Shown here one piece after another: positions 1-7,957 of a stretch of 64,000 nt of DNA. Each line of letters opens with the position of its first letter. Position 1 is the stretch's first letter. Source of the DNA: Schleiferilactobacillus perolens DSM 12744 (GTDB taxonomy: Bacteria; Bacillota; Bacilli; Lactobacillales; Lactobacillaceae); assembly GCF_001435585.1 (NCBI RefSeq), contig NZ_AZEC01000003.1, positions 174,954-238,953 of the forward strand, read 5' to 3'. The translations under genes and the position numbers were made by a program. The notes under the pieces are model-generated. The model had not been told where the DNA came from, did not search any database, and was given only the letters and a program-made list of their open reading frames with translations.

Positions 1-93
1 AGCGCAAGAGCGAAGGCACATAAAACCTAAGGGCGGGTTTTCTGCGCCTTCGCTCTTGCGCTTACGCCCCTAACCGGTCGGCTCCGCCCTCTG
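1..93 (+). repeat. Family B palindromic element, left part cut by window edge
   Basis: A long inverted repeat: GCGCAAGAGCGAAGGC near the start pairs with GCCTTCGCTCTTGCGC near position 45-60. The apex is the family B apex (AAAACCTAAGGGCGGGTTTT) and the right end is the family terminus GCCCTCTG at 86-93. The left terminus (AAACGGGC) lies outside the window. A truncated copy with the same stem sequence lies at 61743-61814. Confidence 0.8.
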
Positions 94-111
94 TCCTTAC
101 AATTCCGTTAT

Positions 112-141
112 TTGCCCCTCACCCGCGCCAACGCTTATACT
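112..141 (+). promoter_or_regulatory. Candidate promoter of the cardiolipin synthase gene
   Basis: TTGCCC at 112-117 and TATACT at 136-141 are separated by 18 bp, just upstream of a GAGGAG ribosome site at 158-163. This is a reading of hexamers only. Confidence 0.45.
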
Positions 142-173
142 GGAGATAACGAACATCGAGGAGTGTGACTTTC

Positions 174-1640
174 GTGGGTATCGTGCTCAACATTTTGATC
201 ATTTTATTCATCTTCAACACCGTCGGGGCTGTGGTGACAGTTTTTCACCGTCCCCGGAATATTGCGAGCACGTTAGCCTGGCTCTTGGTACTGGTATTAT
301 TGCCAGTTTTGGGTTTTATTCTGTACGCTTTTTTGGGTCGTGGCTTGGCCCAAGAGAAGATTTTTGATATCAGTCACGGAGAGCATATTGGGTTGCAACA
401 TTTAAAGCGGATGATTTTGACGGATGATAAAACCGATCCGGATAATGAACGCTCTGATCACACCACCACACATACCGCCCGCCAGTTGATTCGGTATTTT
501 GTCAACGCGGAAGATGCCCCATTGACGAAACGAAATTCGGTGAAAATTTACACGGATGGACAAGATCAAATTCAAGCCATCTTCGCAGATATCAAAGCTG
601 CCAAGGAAACGGTCCATGTCGAGTATTATGCGTTTTTTAATGACAATATTGGCAATCAATTCCTATCGTTATTGACGGAAAAGGCGCGAGAAGGATTGGA
701 AGTCCGCTTGATCTATGATCCATGGGGATCGCCGCACACCAGCAATCGCTGGTTTAAGCCATTTCGCGATGCCGGCGGGCATGTCGTGCCATTTATTACC
801 GCTCAGAACGTGGTCGCCAAGACTCGGCTGAACTATCACTTACACCGTAAGATCGTGGTCATTGATGGGAAGATCGGCTACACGGGCGGTTTCAACGTGG
901 GCGACCAGTATGTGATGCCAACTCCCAAGTTTGGCTATTGGCGGGACACTCAGATTCGTCTAGTGGGGACGGCGGTATTGTCTTTGCAGGAACGCTTTGT
1001 CATGGACTGGAACGCCTCAGTGGGCAAAAATGAAGAATTGATCACGTTCCAGCCGAAATACTTCCGTCACCCCGACCCAGATTTGGGCGGTCATGCCAAT
1101 ATTCAAACTGTTTCTGATGGTCCAGATACCACCGCTCAGATTTTGAAGGGCGGAATGATGCGAATGATCATGTTGGCGGAAAAATCGGTGTGGATTCAGA
1201 CGCCTTACCTGATTCCCGACGACAGTATGATTGACACCTTGATGATTGCTGCTGCTTCTGGGGTGGATGTGCGGATCATGATTCCCGATCGGCCGGACCA
1301 TCCGTTTATTTACCGGGCGACGCAGTACTATGCTAATCTACTGACAATGACAGGCATCAAAATTTACATTTACAATAAAGGTTTCATCCATGCTAAAACC
1401 GCGGTGATGGATAACAAAGTCGTTACTGTGGGGTCGATGAATCAAGATATTCGCAGTTATGCGTTGAATTTTGAAGCAAACTGCTTCATCTATGATTCCA
1501 AGGTCAGTCAAGAGTTCACGGATATCTTCAACGCAGATATCGCGGATAGTACTTTACTGACGAAGGAAATCATTGCCCAACAATCCCGCTGGCTGCGTTT
1601 TAAGCAGTATTTCTCCCGCCTGTTATCGCCAATTTTGTGA
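174..1640 (+). CDS. cls: Cardiolipin synthase
   Basis: Membrane phospholipase-D-family enzyme that condenses two phosphatidylglycerols into cardiolipin and glycerol. Two N-terminal hydrophobic segments (about residues 2-22 and 33-54) are followed by two PLD repeats. Each repeat carries an HxKxxxxD motif, LHRKIVVID near residue 223 and IHAKTAVMD near residue 405. The length (about 488 aa) is normal for bacterial Cls. An in-frame GTG at 165 is too close to the GAGGAG site at 158-163, so GTG 174 (spacing 10) is preferred; GTG 183 is also possible. The next gene follows after 52 bp on the same strand. Confidence 0.92.
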   Translation: MGIVLNILIILFIFNTVGAVVTVFHRPRNIASTLAWLLVLVLLPVLGFILYAFLGRGLAQEKIFDISHGEHIGLQHLKRMILTDDKTDPDNERSDHTTTHTARQLIRYFVNAEDAPLTKRNSVKIYTDGQDQIQAIFADIKAAKETVHVEYYAFFNDNIGNQFLSLLTEKAREGLEVRLIYDPWGSPHTSNRWFKPFRDAGGHVVPFITAQNVVAKTRLNYHLHRKIVVIDGKIGYTGGFNVGDQYVMPTPKFGYWRDTQIRLVGTAVLSLQERFVMDWNASVGKNEELITFQPKYFRHPDPDLGGHANIQTVSDGPDTTAQILKGGMMRMIMLAEKSVWIQTPYLIPDDSMIDTLMIAAASGVDVRIMIPDRPDHPFIYRATQYYANLLTMTGIKIYIYNKGFIHAKTAVMDNKVVTVGSMNQDIRSYALNFEANCFIYDSKVSQEFTDIFNADIADSTLLTKEIIAQQSRWLRFKQYFSRLLSPIL

Positions 1641-1692
1641 TTTCTCAATTTTCGCAGTAAAATAACAGCCAAGAGAAAAGGACGCGATTGAG

Positions 1693-2493
1693 ATGCAGGT
1701 ACAAGTGGCAGAAAATACACAGTTGGCCGTGAACACATATGGTCATGGTCAGCCCATTCTTTTATTGAACGGGTTTGGCGGCTTCCAGGAAATATGGACC
1801 GCTCAGATTAAGCCGTTGACCACATGGGGCTATCAAGTGGTGACGTTCGATTATCGGGGACAGGGCGCATCGACTGGTAACGTGGCAACGAGTGTTACGG
1901 AGTTGGCGGGCGATTTGCATACCCTGTTGGCCAAAATGGGGATCAAATCGCCGATTTTAATTGGTCATTCCATGGGGGCCAGTGTCATCTGGGCTTTTCT
2001 CAAAGATTACCCGGATTTTCCGGTCCATGCTGTGGTCACCATTGACCAGAGTCCCAAGATGGTCAATACCGCCCAATGGTGGTATGGCTTTCGCGGCCTT
2101 GACGAAGCCGACTGTCCGGCTTTCTTTAAACGGATGGACAAAGCGCATGAAACATTACATGGCTTAGACGACGGTGTATACAGCAAATTGATGGCTGCCG
2201 AACACGCTCGCCCATTCTTTCGCATCGCCGCCCAAAGCCTTTTGATCGACCATCTCAGTGCAGATTGGCGTTCTGTGGTGACCCAAATCACCGTCCCCAC
2301 ATTAATGCTAAGCGCCAAACAAAGCCCTTATTTCCCCAACGGCTACGCAGAATGGTGTGCTGCCCAAAACAAGCACATCCAAACCGCGATCATCGATAAC
2401 TGCGGTCACGACATCATGGCCGAAGTCCCAACCGCTTTTAACGAACAATTACATTCATTTCTGACTTCAGAAGTGCCGGCTTTTATCCGTTAA
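1693..2493 (+). CDS. Alpha/beta hydrolase
   Basis: Soluble alpha/beta-hydrolase-fold protein of 266 aa. The nucleophile elbow is GHSMGA (residues 91-96, Ser93), an HG-type oxyanion region lies near residue 18 (NGFGGFQE), and the catalytic His is in NCGHDI near residue 239. The ATG is preceded by an AAAAGGA site. Family members include esterases, haloperoxidase-like enzymes and acyl-transfer enzymes; nothing here fixes the substrate. It may be cotranscribed with cls. A hairpin remnant and a terminator follow it. Confidence 0.8.
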   Translation: MQVQVAENTQLAVNTYGHGQPILLLNGFGGFQEIWTAQIKPLTTWGYQVVTFDYRGQGASTGNVATSVTELAGDLHTLLAKMGIKSPILIGHSMGASVIWAFLKDYPDFPVHAVVTIDQSPKMVNTAQWWYGFRGLDEADCPAFFKRMDKAHETLHGLDDGVYSKLMAAEHARPFFRIAAQSLLIDHLSADWRSVVTQITVPTLMLSAKQSPYFPNGYAEWCAAQNKHIQTAIIDNCGHDIMAEVPTAFNEQLHSFLTSEVPAFIR

Positions 2494-2530
2494 TACATGT
2501 CGACAAATAATTTTGAATTTGTCGGATTTA

Positions 2531-2556
2531 GTGCCAGTGCGTAGCACTGGCACGGC
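2531..2556. repeat. Minimal remnant of family A element
   Basis: A perfect hairpin with 10-bp arms GTGCCAGTGC / GCACTGGCAC and a 3-nt loop, followed by GGC. Both outer ends match the outer ends of family A (GTGCCAATGC...GGCACGGC), so it looks like a copy reduced to its outer stem, or its empty state. Confidence 0.5.
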
Positions 2557-2564
2557 GCCCACAC

Positions 2565-2613
2565 GAAAAAAGCTGTCCACCCATGAGTCTTCTCACGGGC
2601 GAACAGCTTTTTT
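2565..2613. terminator. Bidirectional intrinsic terminator
   Basis: AAAAAAGCTGTCC at 2566-2578 pairs with the arm ending AACAGCTTTTTT at 2602-2613. A-run and T-run flank the stem, so it can serve the hydrolase gene (plus) and the metallopeptidase gene (minus), which converge here. Confidence 0.85.
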
Positions 2614-2621
2614 ATCTGAAC

Positions 2622-3329
2622 CTAATTATTATCCCGGTTACCACCAAACAAGATAATCAACCGCAACAGTTGCAAGAAAGTCGTCAACGCCGCCGCCACA
2701 TAAGTCAGCGCCGCCGCAAACAGAACCTTCTTGACCATCACCACTTCATCACCCGACAACAATGGCGAACTGGAAAGAATTGCCACCGCCCGCCGAGAGG
2801 CGTTGAATTCCACCGGCAATGTCACCAGCTGGAAAATCAACGCTGCCGCAAAGGCCCACAAACCAATACTGATGATAATATGATTCATGCCAAAAATTAC
2901 ACCGGCAAAAATGATCGGTAAGGACAATGTCGAGCCTAAGTTGGCCACTGGTACCAGCCCTGCTCGCAAGTTCATCGGCGCATACCGTACTTTATCCTGT
3001 ACCGCGTGCCCGCACTCGTGGGCTGCCACGCCGATGGCCGCCACAGAAGTGGAACGCGCCGTCGACTGGGACAGATTCAATGTTTTATCTTGGCTATTGT
3101 AATTATCCGTTAAATTGCCGGATACTTCTCGAATTTGAACATCATGGATGCCGGCAGATTGCAAAATGTAGGCCGCCGCATCAGTACCACTGACTCCGGA
3201 CCGGCTGGGTACCTGATCATACTTCCGGAATGTGCTGTTCACATAACCCGAAGCCGCTAATGAGATCACCAGGCCGATAATGACCAAATAGAACGTGGGG
3301 TCATACCACAAGAACATCGGAAAAAACAT
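2622..3329 (-). CDS. Membrane neutral zinc metallopeptidase (YugP-like)
   Basis: Integral membrane protein of 235 aa. It has an N-terminal TM segment (about residues 11-30), a cytosolic or peripheral catalytic part with HECGH at residues 104-108, and further hydrophobic segments around 120-170 and at the C-terminus. It matches the DUF-type neutral zinc metallopeptidases of Firmicutes such as B. subtilis YugP. Substrates are unknown. The ATG is preceded by AAGGAGTGA. A small hairpin (TAGCCT/AGGCTA) lies in its upstream region near 3370-3385. Confidence 0.85.
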   Translation of the reverse strand: MFFPMFLWYDPTFYLVIIGLVISLAASGYVNSTFRKYDQVPSRSGVSGTDAAAYILQSAGIHDVQIREVSGNLTDNYNSQDKTLNLSQSTARSTSVAAIGVAAHECGHAVQDKVRYAPMNLRAGLVPVANLGSTLSLPIIFAGVIFGMNHIIISIGLWAFAAALIFQLVTLPVEFNASRRAVAILSSSPLLSGDEVVMVKKVLFAAALTYVAAALTTFLQLLRLIILFGGNRDNN

Positions 3330-3406
3330 CGCGAATTCACTCCTTCAATTGAATCGTATAGGCATATCATAGCCTAACAGGCTAGTGCGCGCGTCAGCCT
3401 TAATAC

Positions 3407-3952
3407 CTATTTCGTCGGTGGGGTGATGGATACTGACCGGCTGATTTGGTAAAGATCGAAGTCCGCATAATCACTATCCGTGAAAGAATCGGCTTTGTAA
3501 CCCAGGGTTACCAAAGTGTCTTGATACGGCGCATTGGCCGGTACCCAGATCGTAAGAGAGGATAAGCCCAGCTCTGCAAAGCAAAAAGCAGACATGTGCC
3601 CGATAATTTCCCGGATCGTGGCCGCTGTGAGCAGATCCGGCTGGATTTCCAGATGCAGGCCTGCCTGCCCAGCGTCCGCGTCAATTGGTGCGATAGCGAA
3701 GATTCCGACCACTTTACCCGCTTCCCGGTCGGAGACCGCCCATGTCAATTGCTGATTGCGCATGATGGCCAACATGGTTTGACTGATGTAGTCGACGGTT
3801 TGGTTAATCGTATCATCCGCCGGTCGATTGGTTTGCGCGGCCAGTTGCGGATCGTGGCGCAGAGCAAAAATTTCTTTCACAGTGGCCGTAGTCAGCCAAT
3901 CAAACGTAAACCGAGGAGTCATTATGGGGTGATACTTTTCGAATTGTTCCAT
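3407..3952 (-). CDS. GNAT-family acetyltransferase
   Basis: 181-aa protein of the Gcn5-related N-acetyltransferase type. It begins with TPRFTFDWL and has the RimJ/RimL-like pattern: an early substrate helix, VVGIFAIAP as beta-4, and an EIIGHMSAFCFAELGL helix followed by WVPANAPYQDTLVTLGYKAD near the C-terminus. That final motif is typical of family members acting on protein N-termini or small amines. The canonical acetyl-CoA pyrophosphate loop (Q/RxxGxG/A) is not obvious. An AAGGAG site precedes the ATG. It is divergent from the RNase HI gene. Confidence 0.7.
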   Translation of the reverse strand: MEQFEKYHPIMTPRFTFDWLTTATVKEIFALRHDPQLAAQTNRPADDTINQTVDYISQTMLAIMRNQQLTWAVSDREAGKVVGIFAIAPIDADAGQAGLHLEIQPDLLTAATIREIIGHMSAFCFAELGLSSLTIWVPANAPYQDTLVTLGYKADSFTDSDYADFDLYQISRSVSITPPTK

Positions 3953-4070
3953 ACTTCAATCTCCTTCACCAGAACGGCTTGCACCGCCTTTAGTCTCTGT
4001 CCCCAGTATAACAAAGGCCAACCAGCGGCGCACAGAATGTGCGTTGCCGGCTGGCTGGAGATTGGGTAAG

Positions 4071-4832
4071 ATGGAACGATGGAATGGATGGTGGCAGGAA
4101 ATGGCAAAGAGGTATTATGCAGTGGCCAAGGGTAAAAAAACAGGCGTTTTCACAGATTGGCCAACGACTCAAAAACAAGTGTCTGGATTCCCGGGCGCGC
4201 GCTACAAGAGTTTCCCCACCCGCCAGGAAGCCCAAGCTTGGGTGAATGCGGGAGGCCCTATACAGAAGAAGCCAGCAACTAAAGCAAATATTAAAGCGGC
4301 GCCCCAACCGTCGACAAACAAGCAATACACGGTAGCGTTTTGGAGCGATGGCGGGTCCCGTAATACCGGCAATGTTCCCGGCGGCCACGTGCGCACCACG
4401 GACCCAGCAGCCTGGGCGTACCTCATTGTGACAGAAAGCACACGCATACAGTACAGCGGCTCGGCTGGGGAGTTTGGCGCCACCAACAACCGCATGGAAA
4501 TCATGGGTTTGCTGCAAGGCCTGCGCCGGCTCCAAGCACTCAAACTTAATCGTGAACCGATTTTAGCGACACTGGACTCCAAATATGTTCTTTCGGCAAT
4601 CAACGACCACTGGCTGGCAGGGTGGCAGCGTCGAGGGTGGCAACGGGCTAATAATCAGCCGTTGGCGAATGCCGAATTATGGCAGCAATTAGCCGCGGAA
4701 CTCCCCGCTTTTCCCCACATCGATTTCGTCTGGACAAAAGGGCACGCCAATAATAGTGGCAACGTCTTTGTGGATGAATTGTTAAATAAGACCATGGATG
4801 AATTAATCAAGAAAGCACCAAATCAGTCTTAA
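4071..4832 (+). CDS. rnhA: Ribonuclease HI with N-terminal hybrid-binding domain
   Basis: Cleaves RNA in RNA-DNA hybrids. The N-terminal viroplasmin/RHBR domain (KRYYAVAKGKKTGVF..W..T..QVSGFPGARYKSFPT, about residues 12-55) is joined by a basic linker to an RNase H fold. All four acidic catalytic residues are present: Asp in WSDGGS, Glu in NRMEIMG, Asp in TLDSKYV and Asp in FVDELLN. Chosen start: ATG 4071 with GGAG ten bases upstream; ATG 4101 (MAKRYYAV) is a real alternative but its AGGA site is only one base away. The 3' end overlaps the convergent regulator gene by 26 bp. Confidence 0.88.
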   Translation: MERWNGWWQEMAKRYYAVAKGKKTGVFTDWPTTQKQVSGFPGARYKSFPTRQEAQAWVNAGGPIQKKPATKANIKAAPQPSTNKQYTVAFWSDGGSRNTGNVPGGHVRTTDPAAWAYLIVTESTRIQYSGSAGEFGATNNRMEIMGLLQGLRRLQALKLNREPILATLDSKYVLSAINDHWLAGWQRRGWQRANNQPLANAELWQQLAAELPAFPHIDFVWTKGHANNSGNVFVDELLNKTMDELIKKAPNQS

Positions 4833-6318
4833 GATAATTGGACACCAGGGTATCTAGGTACCAGTAGAGCACGACAAAATCGGAACTGGTGCCAAAATCC
4901 TGCAACTGAATCAGCGGTAAATCGTTTTTTAACCCTAATTGGGCGGCCAATTCCATACTGGTCGTCAAAATAATATCGTATTGGTGATGCCTGTCGAAAT
5001 TCTCAATGTGAATGTTGAAATTGGCTCCGATCTGTTCCTTCAGCGCGCGCAACAGGTAGAAGTTGATCGGCAAATCATTACTGGTCAGCAAACCAATCTG
5101 AAATTGCCGGTGAGTGTGACGCAGTAACAGCAGTACCGTCATCAGCAGCCGTTCTTCAAGTTCGTCTACAGCCCCAGGTTGACTGAAATCCTCGGAGTTC
5201 TTTTGCAATTGGGCAATAATGTAGCGGATGAACCGCATTTGACCAGATTCTGGTTTCCAATACACCCCCTGCATGGCAGTGTAAATCAGTTGGTGGGCGG
5301 TGGTGATCACGCCTGGCAGTAATGCAATGGTGGTCAGCTCGGTGAAAAAGATTAACTGAAACTCCTCATGATAGCTGTGCATCTCGAATTTGGAGCTTAA
5401 AATATCCATCACAGTGTGCACATAACCGCGCATTTTAATGCTGAATGATGAGGTGCCCAGGTACAATTGCCGGTAAAGATCGCTTTTCAAGGGTAAAATC
5501 CGCGCATAAAAAGTGTACACAAAGAACGCGACACTTTCGAACTCAATAGCGATGTGGTGATTACGGCCAAACATTTCTTCCCAAATCTGCTGCATTTCCC
5601 GCACTTTGGGTAGCTTGATCAAGGTGTTCAACTTAAAGACACCGACACTGTCATTCAAGGGGTGGTTGGATGCCACCCGTTGCAGCACGATATGCAAATA
5701 GACGCGAATGGCTTGTTGAATATTCTCATCCAAAGGACCCGTGATCCGTTGTTGAAAAAGAGTGATGAACCGTTCGATGGCCCGATTGCTCGTATCACTC
5801 AGCCGAGGATCATGACCGTTTAAGACGATAAATAATTGATAATAAAAATGTCGAATGTCTAGTTCCCGGCCCATGAGCCGGTTGTTTCGAATGGCGATAT
5901 TGAATTCCGCCAAAAGGGTGTTTAGTCGTGATACATGGCGAAAAAGCGTGGAGGAACTCATGAGCAGCGCCCGTTGTAGGCCACTCATGGTGAATTCGTT
6001 ATGCCAAAAAATGTAAGCCAAAATCTGGAAGGAATACCCTTCGCGAATAAGCAGATTGGTAATGTCTTCCAGTGTGGGCAAATTAACCAGATCGAGAATA
6101 TATTCAGTTTCTGAAGGACCCAGATGAAAGGGCGCATTGGGAAAGAGTGTGTTCAATTGGTCACCCAAAGCTGCCATGTGGTCGGTGATGAGTCGGGGAT
6201 CCACTTGCAGATCCGTCGCCATCTGTTTCCGTAATGCGTGTCCGTTGTGGGTATATAGATACTGAATAAAAGCCAGATCTTGGCGTGTCCGTGATTCCAG
6301 TAAGTCCTCTTTTTTCAT
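4807..6318 (-). CDS. Mga-family helix-turn-helix regulator
   Basis: 503-aa protein with the layout of Mga/AtxA-like PRD-type virulence regulators. Two N-terminal HTH regions come first (about residues 10-60, RKQMATDLQVDPRLITDHMAAL; and about 90-150, SGLQRALLMSSSTLFRHVSRL), then a long helical PRD-like region. The C-terminal EIIB-like part contains YDIILTTSMEL and ends in VSNYLKTDLVLS. Family members are modulated by PTS phosphorylation; no PTS genes are adjacent, so the target is unknown. Start ATG 6318 is set by a perfect GGAGGG site; the upstream in-frame ATG lies within that site. The promoter appears to be about 240 bp upstream. Confidence 0.8.
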   Translation of the reverse strand: MKKEDLLESRTRQDLAFIQYLYTHNGHALRKQMATDLQVDPRLITDHMAALGDQLNTLFPNAPFHLGPSETEYILDLVNLPTLEDITNLLIREGYSFQILAYIFWHNEFTMSGLQRALLMSSSTLFRHVSRLNTLLAEFNIAIRNNRLMGRELDIRHFYYQLFIVLNGHDPRLSDTSNRAIERFITLFQQRITGPLDENIQQAIRVYLHIVLQRVASNHPLNDSVGVFKLNTLIKLPKVREMQQIWEEMFGRNHHIAIEFESVAFFVYTFYARILPLKSDLYRQLYLGTSSFSIKMRGYVHTVMDILSSKFEMHSYHEEFQLIFFTELTTIALLPGVITTAHQLIYTAMQGVYWKPESGQMRFIRYIIAQLQKNSEDFSQPGAVDELEERLLMTVLLLLRHTHRQFQIGLLTSNDLPINFYLLRALKEQIGANFNIHIENFDRHHQYDIILTTSMELAAQLGLKNDLPLIQLQDFGTSSDFVVLYWYLDTLVSNYLKTDLVLS

Positions 6319-6564
6319 TTGTTTACCCTCCAATATGGAGAGAATAGTCTGTCAAGCCTATTCGTCTAAATGGCGCGGCCCCAGGTATTGCCCGGGCCCC
6401 GCTGGGCAGGGCGCAGTCTGTCTGCAAGCCCCATTCATCATATCTCGCAGTCTCTGTAAAGTCCCACCAAAACACTCGCCAATCAGAAAAATACCGAATG
6501 GCCAAATTTTTGTCGGGAAACAAGAACAGCATGCCCAATACGATGACTCTCTACCATGATTATA
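6319..6564 (-). promoter_or_regulatory. Long GC-rich 5' leader of the Mga-like regulator
   Basis: On the minus strand a TATAAT hexamer at 6564-6559 is the best -10 box between this gene and the next one upstream. That implies an untranslated leader of about 240 nt. Near 6370-6415 the leader has GC-rich self-complementary segments (GGCCCCAG pairing with CTGGG, GCCC with GGGC). No known riboswitch was recognised. The -35 is poor. Confidence 0.35.
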
Positions 6565-6644
6565 GTGGGAATTTTTGCCCAGAAAAATCAATTGTGAGAA
6601 AAATATTTTATCATGTTTGTAAAACGATTTCTAGGAATGCAAAC

Positions 6645-6669
6645 AAGGCCCAGACAACGTCTGAGCCTT
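6645..6669. terminator. Small hairpin, possible terminator
   Basis: AAGGCCCAGAC / GTCTGAGCCTT with an AAC loop. The flanking T-run on the minus strand is short, so it is only a possible end for the DUF1002 transcript. Confidence 0.35.
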
Positions 6670-6708
6670 CGGGAATCTAAGTGTAAATTAATAATTGTCG
6701 TTGGCTGC

Positions 6709-6809
6709 CGTCCCAATGCTCCGCAAGTTGCGGTGGCAGGGGGCTGGAACGCTGTGACGTTTCCACAGCTGAGCCCCCTGCCACCTCCGCTTGCTCCGCA
6801 TTGGCACGA
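6709..6809 (-). repeat. Family A element, short form
   Basis: Read on the minus strand it runs from GTGCCAATGCGGAGCAAGC to CTTGCGGAGCATTGGGAC. The inner stem is GGTGGCAGGGGGC / GCCCCCTGCCACC and an inner GCTGTG / CACAGC helix is present. It lacks the two extra hairpins of the 187-bp form. It sits downstream of the DUF1002 gene. Confidence 0.85.
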
Positions 6810-6863
6810 CATGCATTCATACTGTAAAGCTCTGCCACGAATTTCAACCCGTTAGGAACTTGA

Positions 6864-7832
6864 TTAACTGAACAGTCCCTGGATTTCCTTCCACACACTC
6901 TGGAAGAATTGGCCGATGCTGTCGAGAATCTTTTGCAAGAAGTTGCGGTTTTCCTGGGTGTTGAGCTTATCGAAAATACCTTTGGCTGAGCTTTGAATGT
7001 CGCTCATCACTTTACCGGCCTGCTCCTTGAAGCTGTCACTCTTTAATGCCCCAGAATCGCGGACCTGTACTAAGACATTGATAATCTGTTGTTTCTGGTT
7101 GTTGTTGATAATTGTACCCAGATTATTTTTGTTCAACTGATTGTTCACAATCGTGGTGATCTGGCCCACGGTGATGTTGGTACCTTGTTTGGCCATTTCT
7201 TCTTTGGCGCCGGCCACGGCATTGTTCAATTGGGCGTCAGAGTAACCGTCCTTACCCTTGTTGGCCTGGGTAATATCGTTTAAGGTCCCCATTTCATTTT
7301 GGGCGGCAGTGACTTGGCTTTGGTTAAGGGCATCACCATTTTGGGCAAACGCCGCATAAACCCCGGCTAAGGCGCCGGAACCGTCAATGGGTACCGCGGA
7401 AGTGACGTAAATATTGGCATCGGTGACACCAGCGGTTAACGCGGCATTTTTATACTGATCCGCGGTAATTTGGGTAATGTTGTTTTTGCCGTTATAGTCC
7501 AAGATCTGGACATTAATCCCGCTGCCGCTGCTGGTCTTTTGCACGGCGGCACTGGACCATACACCGGAACTGGTAGTGAAGTTGGCGCCGCTGGGGTTGA
7601 GATATTTGACCAAGGTCGCCCCATTGACCGTAATGGTGTTGTAATTGCTGCCGTTGAACGATTGGGTCAGCGTGGAAACCGTTCCGCTGCGCTGGCTGTC
7701 TGTTAAACTGCTGCCCAGCGTGACGATGGGTTCGCTCCAATCGTTGCTGGCGGCGTGGGCTGGTGTCGCCAGTGCGAGCAAGCTGGTGACGGCCGCCAAG
7801 ATAATTAATAGATAGCGTGTCAATCGACGCAT
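6864..7832 (-). CDS. Secreted DUF1002-family protein
   Basis: 322-aa exported protein. A signal peptide (MRRLTRYLLIILAAVTSLLALATPAHA, cleavage after AHA near residue 27) is followed by the DUF1002 pattern: VTLGSSLTDSQRSGTVSTL near 36, ATLVKYLNP, and IYVTSAVPIDGSGALAGVYAAF. A helical C-terminal half ends in an amphipathic IGQFFQSVWKEIQGLF. Homologues occur across Firmicutes and their role is not known. AGGAGGAA precedes the ATG. No cell-wall anchor motif is present. Confidence 0.85.
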   Translation of the reverse strand: MRRLTRYLLIILAAVTSLLALATPAHAASNDWSEPIVTLGSSLTDSQRSGTVSTLTQSFNGSNYNTITVNGATLVKYLNPSGANFTTSSGVWSSAAVQKTSSGSGINVQILDYNGKNNITQITADQYKNAALTAGVTDANIYVTSAVPIDGSGALAGVYAAFAQNGDALNQSQVTAAQNEMGTLNDITQANKGKDGYSDAQLNNAVAGAKEEMAKQGTNITVGQITTIVNNQLNKNNLGTIINNNQKQQIINVLVQVRDSGALKSDSFKEQAGKVMSDIQSSAKGIFDKLNTQENRNFLQKILDSIGQFFQSVWKEIQGLFS

Positions 7833-7879
7833 AATTGGAATTCCTCCTGAATAACTTCTTTGATAATTTTAGTTTACCA

Positions 7880-7916
7880 GGAAAGCCCACCCCCTTGACG
7901 GCGGATGGGCTTTCTT
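7880..7916 (-). terminator. Possible terminator
   Basis: GAAAGCCCA at 7882-7890 pairs with TGGGCTTTC at 7907-7915, between the FAD protein gene and the DUF1002 gene. There is no clear T-run on the minus strand, so termination is uncertain. Confidence 0.4.
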
Positions 7917-7957
7917 AAACTTGCTGTAAGTAAAATCGGTCTGTAGACCGAGGGCGG

